Shown here: positions 25,505 to 34,657 of the stretch, in pieces | How positions within the stretch are numbered: the stretch's first letter is position 1 | How the letters are laid out: every line of letters starts with the position of its first letter | Source: Paenibacillus prosopidis | GTDB taxonomy: Bacteria > Bacillota > Bacilli > Paenibacillales > Paenibacillaceae | Length of the DNA: 64,000 nucleotides | Direction of reading: 5' to 3' | Assembly: GCF_003337375.1 (NCBI RefSeq) | Contig: NZ_QPJD01000001.1 | Location: 1-64,000, forward strand | The notes under the pieces: generated by a model | Told to the model about the DNA's origin: nothing | What the model saw: only the letters and a program-made list of their open reading frames with translations | Databases searched by the model: none | Made by a program: the position numbers and the translations under genes

Positions 25505-25866
25505 TCAGGTCCTGAGAAAGAACGGGTCGCTCCTAATCGCGCTTGGTATCTAGAAACTGAAGAGTTTTTATTATAATGAAGTGCAAAAACATATTAAAAA
25601 TTTAAGTTGGAGTAAACCTGAAAAAGTTCAACTTTCTACCATAAAAATTTTAATGAAAATTGATGATGACCCCACTCTAAATTTAATTCAGGACGATGGG
25701 AAGTATTATTGGGGAATGCTGTGAAAATCTTACACAAAATTCGTGTGAGGAAGAGGATTTTGCGTGGATTGGTGGGCTTAAAAGACTCTCCGAAATACTC
25801 AGCATTTCTGAATCGGATTTTATTAACGCAGAAGATTATGAATCACTTAATTTAGCTAATTGGTAA
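25505..25866 (+). pseudogene. Decayed orphan immunity-type gene
   Basis: Fragments in different frames read VAPNRAWYLETEEFL, then YNEVQKHIKNLSWSKPEKVQ, ILMKIDDDPTLNLIQDDGKY, NAVKILHKIR and EEDFAWIGGLKRLSEILSIS, ending at TAA 25866. At least three breaks (about 25575, 25715 and 25755) interrupt the frame and no start is left. Such helical, HEAT-like small genes behind Rhs loci are commonly displaced immunity genes left after toxin-tip exchange. No function remains. Confidence 0.5.
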
Positions 25867-25938
25867 CTAAAATAAATGTTTTATGAAAACAGCTTTGCTT
25901 CAAGTGTCCAAAGCTCCACGGAGAATAATAGTACAAAT

Positions 25939-25990
25939 AAGGCAGCGGCTGTCTAGGACCTTTACATCCAGGCAGTCGCTACCTTATTTT
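25939..25990. terminator. Long hairpin, probably bidirectional terminator
   Basis: AAGGCAGCGGCTGTC (25939-25953) pairs with GGCAGTCGCTACCTT (25971-25985) with two wobble-type mismatches, followed by ATTTTAT. It separates the Rhs locus from the convergent AraC gene. Confidence 0.6.
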
Positions 25991-26189
25991 ATCAGGCAAG
26001 TTTAAATCTTTTGAAAAAGAACCACGCGGGATCAACAACACCACTCTTAATATTTATTTTATCAAACAACTACAAAGAGGTAAAAAATAAAGATTCGCTT
26101 AAGGTCATTACTAGTTAGTTATTATTGTATGAGTCTGAAAACTACGCGCCTAACACCTTTTCTATTGCTCGTCCCAAAGCGTTTAGGCA

Positions 26190-28433
26190 TCAATTCACTT
26201 TAACCTTCCGGTAATCGGTAGGCGTAACGCCAAAGTTCTTTTTGAACATGCGGTGGAAATAGGAACTGCTTGTGTAGCCGCATTTCACGGCGATATCGAT
26301 GATGGACCAGTCGGTCTGCTCGAGATGCTCCTTAGCCCGTTCCAGTCGCACATTGTTAATGACGTCAACGATAGCCGTTAAGGTTTGCTGCTTGTAGACG
26401 CGGCTTAGATATATAGAAGACATGTCCAGATTTTCGGCGATCCAGTTCAGGCTGAAATTCGGATTGGCATATTCCTTGTTGATGAGATCATTGATCTTCC
26501 GGATCAATTCTCCCTGCTTTGTCGTCCGCTTCACCGACAGCTTGGATTGGATGTCATCAAACAGCGAGAAAAACATGTCATTAAGCTCATCAATGGTTTC
26601 GAATTTGTCCGGCGTTGGAATATGGATGCCGAGGCTCGCTTCAACATCCAAATTATTATTTTTCTGTATCGTGAACAAAATGCTGTTGACGGTCATCGTC
26701 AGATGGGAGATGGCAAGCTGTACGACATGAATCGGATAGCCCGCTGTTTCCTGCACGATTTCGGCGAACAGCTTCTTGGCTTCTTCCGTCTTGGACGTCA
26801 TTAAGGCATCCGATAATTTCCGTTCTTTATCTACGGGAAATACATATTCTTTCGATTTCAAAGACATGATGTCCTGGGCGTCAATCAAGCAGCCGGCGCC
26901 ATAAAATAACCGGTGCATAGCCGCTTCCTTTGCCAGCTTGTAAAGGGTGGACAGCTGCTGCGGATGAGAAGCCTCCGGACTATAGGTAATAGAAATACCG
27001 ATCTTCAAATATTCCAAAGTGGATTGCTGAATTTGCTGCAGTACGGTCCGGAGCAGCACGTCGTCCTGCTGCTCTGAAGGGTCAAGCCGGTTCATCAGCA
27101 TAACGACGTTATCGTCATCCATTTCGACGGTTTCCACCTGATAATACTTCTGGCCGATTTCCCCCGCAATATTCATAATGGCGAACTTATAGACATGCAG
27201 GTCATCGCCGCGAGTCTCCTTCAATTCGGCAAAATGGTCGATCTTTAACATGATGACACGGTAGCTTGAATGAAAGTCGAACGTAATGCCGTTTTGGGAC
27301 AGCTTCTGCAGCTGTGCGTCGGTTTGCAGCGACTTTGCGCCCTGTATGAGACTGCGCAGTATATTTTGCTTAATGGTATAAGAGCTGTTTCGTTTTTCGC
27401 TTTCAAGCGTGTTCATTTTGTCCACAATCTGATGAATAGGTCTATAGAGCATACGCGACAGCAGCCATGAAATGAACAAGCCGACGATCAGGATGCCTAC
27501 TGCAATCAAAATCGTCATATTACGGATGGAGTTGACAGCCTCCGTCACTTTTTTATAGGGAGTAATCCGGACATATTGCCATTCCAGCGAATCTGGAGAA
27601 GTGAACGAGATCAGCGACTTTTTCCCTTCAAAATCAGCCACCACATAACCCGATTCTTTGTCCTTCACTTTGTCCGTTAGCAAGGCTCTGTCATTCGCGC
27701 TTAGCGTTTTGGCAGTAAGTGTATCGCCGGACAGCAGCCGATCCTGATTGTCCATAATGAACGATTTGCCTTCGGTATCGCTTTTATTAATTCCTATGTC
27801 CTTATTAATCCATGCGGATGAAATATTAACGATAACGGCGGAGTTGATCGTTTGCGTTTTGCCAATTGCGTCGTAGCCTAAATAAGTATACGCCTTTGTC
27901 ACTTGTTCGCCGGAAAGGCTGGCCGTCGTATAGGTTCTCGGAATCGGCGTGAATGGGCGATACTGCTGAAAGTTATCGAGGATGTCGAGTATGCCTTTAT
28001 CCGCAAGCTCGTCCTTGCTGATTGTTCCTCCTTGTCCTTGCCTGCTGGCTGTATAGAATAGATCATTCTTCGAATTATATACATAGATGGATTCAATGAA
28101 CGGCATCGAATTTAAATAATTGTTCAGTTCATTCATCGCAGCCATCACATCGTAAATGTTCGGATCGGTATAAAACATAAGCTTAGAGATGGCGAACGTT
28201 CTGTAAATTTGGAAGGAGACCGATTGCGCGCTCTCCGTCATGCTGATGACTTCCTTGCTCGTCTGCGTTAAATTGCTGACGTCCGATTGATAGGATTTCT
28301 TCAAATCAATCCGCACATATGTGAAGAAATAAAATAATGAGGATACGAGCAATGTAAGTACAATGCACAAGGTGATGCTAAACAGCAGCTTGCTGTATAG
28401 TTTTCCATTGTTTTTTAAATCAAATGCTGACAT
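26190..28433 (-). CDS. Membrane-bound AraC-family regulator with dCache-like sensor
   Basis: The 747-residue protein has a membrane helix (about residues 12-35, LLFSITLCIVLTLLVSSLFYFF), an extracytoplasmic sensor region (about 36-300, dCache-like), a second helix (about 306-328) with a HAMP-like continuation (SRMLYRPIHQIVDKMN), and a C-terminal AraC-type DNA-binding domain. The latter has the two helix-turn-helices NWIAENLDMSSIYLSRVYKQQ and IIDIAVKCGYTSSSYFHRMFKK and ends FGVTPTDYRK. Such one-component sensors regulate adjacent polysaccharide-use genes. Start 28433 was chosen because AGGGGGAG lies seven bases before the ATG; the upstream extension lacks one. It is divergent from the GH42 gene, whose locus it most likely activates on sensing an oligosaccharide. 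Confidence 0.88.
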   Translation of the reverse strand: MSAFDLKNNGKLYSKLLFSITLCIVLTLLVSSLFYFFTYVRIDLKKSYQSDVSNLTQTSKEVISMTESAQSVSFQIYRTFAISKLMFYTDPNIYDVMAAMNELNNYLNSMPFIESIYVYNSKNDLFYTASRQGQGGTISKDELADKGILDILDNFQQYRPFTPIPRTYTTASLSGEQVTKAYTYLGYDAIGKTQTINSAVIVNISSAWINKDIGINKSDTEGKSFIMDNQDRLLSGDTLTAKTLSANDRALLTDKVKDKESGYVVADFEGKKSLISFTSPDSLEWQYVRITPYKKVTEAVNSIRNMTILIAVGILIVGLFISWLLSRMLYRPIHQIVDKMNTLESEKRNSSYTIKQNILRSLIQGAKSLQTDAQLQKLSQNGITFDFHSSYRVIMLKIDHFAELKETRGDDLHVYKFAIMNIAGEIGQKYYQVETVEMDDDNVVMLMNRLDPSEQQDDVLLRTVLQQIQQSTLEYLKIGISITYSPEASHPQQLSTLYKLAKEAAMHRLFYGAGCLIDAQDIMSLKSKEYVFPVDKERKLSDALMTSKTEEAKKLFAEIVQETAGYPIHVVQLAISHLTMTVNSILFTIQKNNNLDVEASLGIHIPTPDKFETIDELNDMFFSLFDDIQSKLSVKRTTKQGELIRKINDLINKEYANPNFSLNWIAENLDMSSIYLSRVYKQQTLTAIVDVINNVRLERAKEHLEQTDWSIIDIAVKCGYTSSSYFHRMFKKNFGVTPTDYRKVKVN

Positions 28434-28560
28434 GTCAGCTCCCCCTCTATCTACTTGGAAAGGATTCGTAAATAAGCACTGTCCAAACTGAGTTTCAAAC
28501 CGTTTTATTTTGGAATATGTCAGTTTGTTCACACTTCTTGCGATTTAATGTTCGCATTTC

Positions 28561-28590
28561 ATTATAGTATTCACTTGCTGCGGCGTGCAA
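28561..28590 (-). promoter_or_regulatory. Promoter of the AraC-family gene
   Basis: On the minus strand TTGCAC (28590-28585), an 18-base spacer and TATAAT (28566-28561) match sigma-A boxes. It lies in the 320-base divergent region (28434-28753), where I see no other gene. Confidence 0.55.
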
Positions 28591-28753
28591 TGAACCAAAT
28601 GAAGGAATGTGTCTGGCACTGATATTGCGGAGTGAACAATACATACCATAGTGAACTTATTGGCGAATCGGCGGATGTAAGATGACAACCGTGAATCTAT
28701 CCGTTAGAATGTCTCGGAATTCCATGATAACTGCGGAAGGGAAAGTGAAGTAA

Positions 28754-30772
28754 TTGATTAATTCGAAGCTGCAACAGATTTGGTATGGCGGTGACTATAA
28801 CCCGGACCAATGGCCGGAGGAAATATGGCAGGAGGATATGCGTTTATTTAAGGAAGCGGGCATAAATGTCGTTACGCTGCCGGTGTTTAGTTGGGCAAAG
28901 CTGCAGCCCTCGGAAGATACGTTCAACCTGGGGTGGCTGGACAAATTATTAGACTTAATCGCGGATAATGGCATTTATGCCTGTCTCGCTACATCAACCG
29001 CCGCGCAGCCGGCATGGATGTCCCGCAAATATGAAGATGTGCTGCCGGTTGACGTTGACGGACGGAAACGCACGCACGGCTCACGCACGAACTTCTGCCC
29101 GAACAGCAAGACGTACCGGCGCTTTTCTCGTCAACTGGCCAGGACGCTGGGCGAGCGTTATAAGGACCACCCGTCGCTGCTTATCTGGCACATTAATAAC
29201 GAGTACGGCACGCATTGCTACTGCAACAATTGCGCGGCTGAGTTCCGTGTCTGGTTGCAATCGAAATACGGGTCGATAGAGAGCTTGAATGCGGAATGGA
29301 ACATGAGCTTTTGGGGGCATACCGTTTATGAGTGGGAGGAGATCGTACCTCCGTCCAATCTGAACGGCGATAATCGCAACTTTCAGCCGATGGCGCTTGA
29401 TTACAAGCGGTTTATGTCGGATTCGATCCTCGCTTGCTATCAGGGGGAATATGATGAGCTCAAGGCCATCACGCCGGAAATTCCGATTACGACGAACATT
29501 TGGGGCTTGTTTAATGGCCTCGATCTGAAAAAATGGGGCGAAGCGATGGACGTTGTGTCCTGGGACAGCTACCCGCAGATGAATGAACCGATGGGCAACG
29601 TCGCGATGCGACACGATTACATGCGCGGCCTGAAGGAGGGCAAGCCCTTCATGCTGATGGAGCAGACGCCGAGCCAGCAGAACTGGCAGCCGTATAACAG
29701 CCTGAAGCGTCCGGGCGTCATGCGCTTGTGGAGCTATCAGGCGGTCGCGCACGGCGCAGACACCGTAATGTTCTTCCAGCTTCGCCGCTCGTTCGGAGCA
29801 TGCGAGAAATACCACGGTGCGGTCATCGAGCATGTCGGTCACGAAAATACGCGCGTATTCCGGGAGTGCGCCCAGCTCGGAAGGGAACTCGGGGAGCTTG
29901 GCGACCGTCTGCTTGATTCGGAAATCCATGCCGAAGCAGCGCTGCTGTTCGATATCGACACGTGGAACGCGGTAGAGATTACAAGCGGACCAAGCGTTGA
30001 TCTGAACTACTTGGAGCAGGCACAGCACTATTACAAAGCCTTTTACGATCAGAATGTGCCGGTGGATGTGATAAGCCCGCTTAGCGATTTTTCAAAATAT
30101 AAAATCATCGTCGCTCCGGTGCTGTACATGCTGAAGCTGGGCGTTGCAGAGCGGATCGAGGCTTTCGTTAAAGCTGGCGGTACCTTTGTGACGACGTTCT
30201 TCAGCGGTATCGTAAACGAGAACGATCTCGTCACGCTTGGCGGATATCCAGGGAAATTGCGAAATCTTCTTGGACTATGGGTAGAGGAAATCGACAGCCT
30301 GCTGCCGGATATGCGCAACAGCATACAAATCGGCGAAGCGTTCGGCCATTTAGCAGGAAGCTATGAATGCGGTCTGCTGTGCGACCTGCTTCATTTGGAA
30401 GGCGCGAAGGCTATAGGCTCCTACGGTACGGATTTCTATGCAGGCATGCCTGCTCTGACTGTGAACGAATTCGGCCAGGGAGAGGCCTACTATGTGGCAA
30501 CGGCGCCTGAGCAGCGGCTGTTAAGCGACTTGATTCGCAACTTATGCGAAAAGCACGGCATCGCCGCTCCGTTTAAAGCAAGTGCAGGCGTCGAATTGGC
30601 GCAGCGCTCCAAAGAAGGCGAAGTATACACGTTCGTGCTGAATCATAATGCCAGTCAAGCATCGGTTGAACTGGGAACGGAAGCTTATTCCGATTTATTG
30701 ACGAATCGCACCGTGTCGGGGACGGTTGAAATCGAACCGCATGGCGTCATGATATTACAAAAAACGCTATAA
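28754..30772 (+). CDS. Beta-galactosidase, GH42
   Basis: The 672-residue enzyme hydrolyses terminal beta-galactosides in the cytosol. The TIM barrel starts with WYGGDYNPDQWPEEIW. The acid/base is E150 (WHINNEYG) and the nucleophile E303 (MLMEQTPS). Four cysteines (C115, C155, C157, C160) form the zinc site typical of GH42. The trimerisation and C-terminal beta domains follow, giving the family's usual length. Start TTG 28754 is preceded by GGAAGGGAAAGTGAAG. It faces the AraC regulator and precedes the ABC transporter. No signal peptide is present, so it acts on imported galacto-oligosaccharides, probably beta-1,3/1,6-linked given the extracellular enzyme of the locus. Confidence 0.93.
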   Translation: MINSKLQQIWYGGDYNPDQWPEEIWQEDMRLFKEAGINVVTLPVFSWAKLQPSEDTFNLGWLDKLLDLIADNGIYACLATSTAAQPAWMSRKYEDVLPVDVDGRKRTHGSRTNFCPNSKTYRRFSRQLARTLGERYKDHPSLLIWHINNEYGTHCYCNNCAAEFRVWLQSKYGSIESLNAEWNMSFWGHTVYEWEEIVPPSNLNGDNRNFQPMALDYKRFMSDSILACYQGEYDELKAITPEIPITTNIWGLFNGLDLKKWGEAMDVVSWDSYPQMNEPMGNVAMRHDYMRGLKEGKPFMLMEQTPSQQNWQPYNSLKRPGVMRLWSYQAVAHGADTVMFFQLRRSFGACEKYHGAVIEHVGHENTRVFRECAQLGRELGELGDRLLDSEIHAEAALLFDIDTWNAVEITSGPSVDLNYLEQAQHYYKAFYDQNVPVDVISPLSDFSKYKIIVAPVLYMLKLGVAERIEAFVKAGGTFVTTFFSGIVNENDLVTLGGYPGKLRNLLGLWVEEIDSLLPDMRNSIQIGEAFGHLAGSYECGLLCDLLHLEGAKAIGSYGTDFYAGMPALTVNEFGQGEAYYVATAPEQRLLSDLIRNLCEKHGIAAPFKASAGVELAQRSKEGEVYTFVLNHNASQASVELGTEAYSDLLTNRTVSGTVEIEPHGVMILQKTL

Positions 30773-30781
30773 ATCGACAAT

Positions 30782-30841
30782 AACCTCGCTGCCGCTTCGC
30801 TCGAATTTATGTTCGGGGAAGCGGCAGCGAGGTTTCTTTTT
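30782..30841 (+). terminator. Terminator behind the GH42 gene
   Basis: AACCTCGCTGCCGCTTC (30782-30798) and GAAGCGGCAGCGAGGTT (30818-30834) form a perfect 17-bp stem, followed by TCTTTTTTG. The transporter genes therefore need their own promoter in 30842-31035. Confidence 0.9.
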
Positions 30842-31035
30842 TGCCTCCAAACCCTATGAAAAGGCTTGATAATACATAGAAGTTTAAATCGTTCACTGTT
30901 CAATTCGCCACTTCGTTCACTGAATTTGCATTCTTACTCTTTCTCGCAAAACCGCTCTCACCTACACTGAGGACAGATCAGACAAACACATCAAAAATAG
31001 ACAGAAGGCTCTAAAGGAAGGGAGACAACAACTGC

Positions 31036-31959
31036 ATGTTAGGAAAGAATGGAATACTGAAAGAACTTGTAACAAACCGTATCTTGTTTCTAATGCTATT
31101 GCCGACACTTGTGTTCTTCATTATTAATTCGTACGTGCCTATGGTGGGCGTTTACTACGCATTCACGCGGTTTGATTTCAACACGAGTTTGTTTAACAGC
31201 CAATTCGTCGGTTTAGAAAATTTCAAGTTTCTATGGCAATCGGGCGTTTTGGCTAAGCTAACCTTAAATACGATCGGTTATAATATCGTGTTTATCTTAT
31301 TAGGAAACACATTGGCTATCGCGCTGGCGATCCTTCTAAGCGAGCTTCGCTTGCAATGGTTCAAGAAGCTGACGCAGTCGATCATGTTTCTGCCATACTT
31401 CGTTTCCTTCGTTATTCTTAGCGTTATCGTCTATAACGTATTCAACTACGAAAGCGGATTCCTGAATTCGACGCTGAAGCAATTCGGAGCCGAGCCGGTA
31501 GACGTGTACAATACGCCGTGGGTATGGATATTCCTCATCATTATCTTCTACCTTTGGAAAAACATCGGTTACAGCATGGTTATTTACTTAGCATCCATCA
31601 CGGGGATCAGCGAGGAATATTACGAGGCGGCTAAAATTGACGGAGCGAACATTTTTCAACGTATTTGGTACATTACGGTCCCGATGCTGAAAACCACGTT
31701 CGTCATGCTTTTGCTATTCGCGCTCGGCAGCATCATGAAAGGGCAGTTCGATTTGTTCTACCAATTAGTAGGCAACAACGGCATGCTCTACAACACGACG
31801 GATATTCTCGATACGTATGTGTACCGTTCACTCAAAGTAACGTTCGATATCGGAATGTCGACGGCAGCAGGTCTTTATCAATCGCTCTTCGGCTTTATTC
31901 TGATCATGACGGTCAACTATATGATCAAGAAAATTAACGACGAATACGCCCTATTCTAA
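31036..31959 (+). CDS. ABC sugar transporter permease, LplB-like
   Basis: The 307-residue inner-membrane protein has about six spans. The N-terminus reads FFIINSYVPMVGVYYAFTRF, and the EAA motif, the contact for the ATPase, is EEYYEAAKIDGANIFQRIWY near residue 190. Sequence style (YNTPWVWIF, GQFDLFYQLVGNNGMLYNTTDILDTYVYR) is that of the LplB/YtcP group of CUT1 importers for oligosaccharides and uronides. ATG 31036 follows AAGGAAGGGAG. It forms an operon with the second permease 36 bases on and the binding protein. No ATPase gene is present; a shared MsmX-type ATPase encoded elsewhere is usual. Confidence 0.9.
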   Translation: MLGKNGILKELVTNRILFLMLLPTLVFFIINSYVPMVGVYYAFTRFDFNTSLFNSQFVGLENFKFLWQSGVLAKLTLNTIGYNIVFILLGNTLAIALAILLSELRLQWFKKLTQSIMFLPYFVSFVILSVIVYNVFNYESGFLNSTLKQFGAEPVDVYNTPWVWIFLIIIFYLWKNIGYSMVIYLASITGISEEYYEAAKIDGANIFQRIWYITVPMLKTTFVMLLLFALGSIMKGQFDLFYQLVGNNGMLYNTTDILDTYVYRSLKVTFDIGMSTAAGLYQSLFGFILIMTVNYMIKKINDEYALF

Positions 31960-31995
31960 GATACAATGCACAGCAGCTAACTGCAGGAGGTACCC

Positions 31996-32889
31996 ATGAA
32001 AATTAAAGATGATAATTATATGAAGTGGTTTCGGCTTATTGCGTTCGTCGTCATACTAATCTCGACCTTAGCTTGTTTGTTTCCTTTCCTGCTAATTATT
32101 TCGGCTTCCTTTACGAAGAACGAATCGATTATCAGAGACGGTTACCATTTAATTCCGACGGTGTTCTCCCTGGAAGGGTACAAAACGGTGTTCCGGTTTC
32201 CGGAGCAGGTGCTCAGAGCATACGGCGTAACCGTATTTACAACCGTCATAGGGACGGCAGTCGGGATGTTTCTAATGACGATGGCAGGTTACGTCCTGCA
32301 GCGCAAAGATTTCAAGTACCGCAACTTTTTCTCTTTCATGATTTATTTCACAACGCTGTTCGGCGGCGGGCTGGTGCCTTGGTACATCCTAATGACCAAG
32401 TATCTGAAGCTGACGGATAAGCTTGAAGTCTTGATTTTACCTGGTCTTATGACGCCGTTCCTTATTATATTAATGAAAAATTTCATTCGCTCCGCCGTTC
32501 CGGATGAAGTCATTGAGTCGTCAAAAATCGATGGGGCGAATGATTTCACGATCTACAGCCGAATCGTGCTGCAGCTGTCGATGCCGGGTATCGCAACCGT
32601 AGGACTGTTCCTGGCGCTCCATTATTGGAACGACTGGTTTACTTCTTCGTTGTTCATCAACGATACAAGCAAATACCAGCTGCAATATTACTTGTACAAC
32701 GTTATCAATGCGATGAGCTTCGTCGCTCAAATGGGTTCGGGAACAGGCGTATCACTAGGCTCCGACATGCCTACCGAATCGACGAAGATGGCGATGTCCA
32801 TCATTGTAACCGGACCGATTCTGTTCCTTTATCCGTTTGTACAGCGTTATTTTGTAAAAGGATTGACGATTGGCGCCGTAAAAGGTTAG
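31996..32889 (+). CDS. ABC sugar transporter permease, YtcP-like
   Basis: The 297-residue partner permease has about six spans, beginning FRLIAFVVILISTLACLFPFLLI. Its EAA loop reads VIESSKIDGANDFTIYSRIV near residue 175, where the usual EAA is replaced by ESS as is common in this group. The segment FTSSLFINDTSKYQLQYYLYNV and the C-terminal RYFVKGLTIGAVKG are typical of YtcP/LplC-type proteins. GGAGG lies upstream of ATG 31996. It forms the heterodimeric channel with the preceding gene product and imports the oligosaccharides bound by the following lipoprotein. Confidence 0.9.
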   Translation: MKIKDDNYMKWFRLIAFVVILISTLACLFPFLLIISASFTKNESIIRDGYHLIPTVFSLEGYKTVFRFPEQVLRAYGVTVFTTVIGTAVGMFLMTMAGYVLQRKDFKYRNFFSFMIYFTTLFGGGLVPWYILMTKYLKLTDKLEVLILPGLMTPFLIILMKNFIRSAVPDEVIESSKIDGANDFTIYSRIVLQLSMPGIATVGLFLALHYWNDWFTSSLFINDTSKYQLQYYLYNVINAMSFVAQMGSGTGVSLGSDMPTESTKMAMSIIVTGPILFLYPFVQRYFVKGLTIGAVKG

Positions 32890-32961
32890 AACTAAACGAG
32901 GGAAATACTGCTCTTTGTTTAGCTGACATATATAAGATCTACATTAAAAGGGAGGATTCAC

Positions 32962-34548
32962 ATGAGACAGAAAGCAACAAAAGCAGCCGCTCTTCTACTT
33001 TCGGTTATTATGCTTATTACGGTGCTGGCAGCTTGCTCATCGAACAACACGGGAAACACGAAGAACGGCAACGCAACCAATGCTCCGGCAGAAGGCGCAG
33101 CAAATGAAGGTACTGGTACAAAGACGGGAATCGATACGTCGAAAAAAGTTGAATTGCAATTTTATATGCTGGGTGATGCCCCTAAAGACCTCGCATCCAT
33201 CCAAGAAGAAATTAACAAAATGGCTTTGGAAGATTTGAACGCTACCGTTAAATTCAACTATACTTCGTGGACGGACTGGGATCAAAAGTACAAGCTTCTG
33301 CTTGGATCCGGTCAACAAGTCGACTTGATCTTCACTGCGGAATGGACGCAATACCAATCGTATGCGAAGAAGGGTGCTTTCCAAGCGCTTGATAAGCTGC
33401 TTCCGGTAGCTGCTCCTGCTTTGAACGAATTCGTGCCTGCCGATATGTGGGAAGCCGTGAAAATCGACGGCAGCATCTACACGGTACCAGCGACTTACAA
33501 GGAATATGTAACAGACGGCTTTGTGTGGCGTGAAGATTTGCGCGAGAAATACAATTTGCCTAAACCGGTAGATATTGCGACTTTCGAGCAGTATTTGGAC
33601 GGCATCAAAAAGAACGAGCCTGCGATGACGCCGCTGTCGATGAACTCCGACGTGAAGACGAATCTGATGGACCGTTTCAGAAGCATTACACATTCTCCAA
33701 TCGGCGCTCTTCCTTACGGTCTGGGCATCAAATACGATACGCCTAACGACGTATACTCCTACTGGGGTTCGGATGAGCAGAAGGAAGATTTGACTACGCT
33801 TCAGCGTTGGCAGGACAACGGCTACATGGTGAAAAACGTACTAGCCGTTAAAGATACGCTGCAGGATCAAATTACAAGCGGTAAAGCCGCTGCCATTATC
33901 GGCGACAACCCGAACCGTTTCAATGATATGGTTATTAAAATTCAATCGACTCACCCGGAATGGAAGCTCGGCTACCACCCGTTCCCGTTAACAACCGGTA
34001 TCGCAACGCCGGTTCACCCGATCCACAACGGCTTCGCCATCCCGGCAAGCAGCAAAAACGCAGAGCGCGCTCTTGCGTTCTACGAAAAAATGGTTACCGA
34101 CAAGCGCTACAACATGCTGACGCAATACGGCGTGGAAGGCAAAAACTATGAAGTAAAAGACGGCTACTACTCGATGATCGGCGATAACAATTCCAATGGT
34201 TTCCCTCGCGAAGGGATGAACGGCTGGGCTTGGCGTAATCCTGAGTTCATGCTGTTCGACAAAAACTATGACGGCGTAAAAGCGATCTTCGATGAGCTCG
34301 ATAAAATCCAAGTGCCTGATAAATTTACAGGCTTCGCGGAAGATTACACAGCTTACCAAGCGGAAAGAGCGGCGCTTGAGCAAGTGGAGAAGCAATACCT
34401 GTTCCCGCTGCAAGCCGGTTTGGTGAAAAACATTGACGAAGGCCTGCAAACGTTCCTCGAAAAAGCGAAACAGGCTGGTCTTGAGAAAATTCAAGCCGAA
34501 TACACGAAGCAATGGCAGGAATACGTAACAGCTCAAGGAATTAAATAA
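32962..34548 (+). CDS. Extracellular solute-binding lipoprotein, LplA-like
   Basis: The 528-residue protein has a lipoprotein signal with lipobox LAAC and lipidation at Cys25, then a Asn/Gly/Ala-rich linker. A large type-I oligosaccharide-binding domain follows (VELQFYMLGDAPKDL, WDQKYKLLLGSGQQVDLIFTAEW). Length above 500 and the DGFVWREDLREKYNLP segment match the LplA/YtcQ group. It captures the sugar outside the membrane for the two preceding permeases. ATG 32962 follows GGGAGG. It is followed by a hairpin, then by the secreted GH43 giant, so the four genes form one functional set. Confidence 0.9.
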   Translation: MRQKATKAAALLLSVIMLITVLAACSSNNTGNTKNGNATNAPAEGAANEGTGTKTGIDTSKKVELQFYMLGDAPKDLASIQEEINKMALEDLNATVKFNYTSWTDWDQKYKLLLGSGQQVDLIFTAEWTQYQSYAKKGAFQALDKLLPVAAPALNEFVPADMWEAVKIDGSIYTVPATYKEYVTDGFVWREDLREKYNLPKPVDIATFEQYLDGIKKNEPAMTPLSMNSDVKTNLMDRFRSITHSPIGALPYGLGIKYDTPNDVYSYWGSDEQKEDLTTLQRWQDNGYMVKNVLAVKDTLQDQITSGKAAAIIGDNPNRFNDMVIKIQSTHPEWKLGYHPFPLTTGIATPVHPIHNGFAIPASSKNAERALAFYEKMVTDKRYNMLTQYGVEGKNYEVKDGYYSMIGDNNSNGFPREGMNGWAWRNPEFMLFDKNYDGVKAIFDELDKIQVPDKFTGFAEDYTAYQAERAALEQVEKQYLFPLQAGLVKNIDEGLQTFLEKAKQAGLEKIQAEYTKQWQEYVTAQGIK

Positions 34549-34557
34549 ACGATTAGC

Positions 34558-34602
34558 AGAGGCTGTCTCACAAGTAGATTTTTTACGGATGAGGCAGCCT
34601 TG
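34558..34602 (+). terminator. Hairpin behind the binding-protein gene
   Basis: GAGGCTGTCTCA (34559-34570) pairs with TGAGGCAGCCTT (34590-34601). The tail TTGTTAATAC is weak in T, so partial read-through into the next gene is likely. Confidence 0.6.
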
Positions 34603-34616
34603 TTAATACAATAAAT

Positions 34617-34630
34617 TGTAAGCGCTTTAA
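34617..34630 (+). promoter_or_regulatory. Candidate cre (CcpA) site
   Basis: TGTAAGCGCTTTAA differs from the cre consensus TGWAANCGNTNWCA at one position. It lies 28 bases before the start of the giant glycosidase gene, a position suited to catabolite repression. Confidence 0.5.
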
Positions 34631-34657
34631 ATAAAATGAATGGAGGTTATTTAACGG

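Noticed and set aside
29081-30028. Minus-strand frame of 315 codons opposite the GH42 gene
   Set aside because: It is antisense to a full-length enzyme with all catalytic residues; composition mirrors its codon bias.
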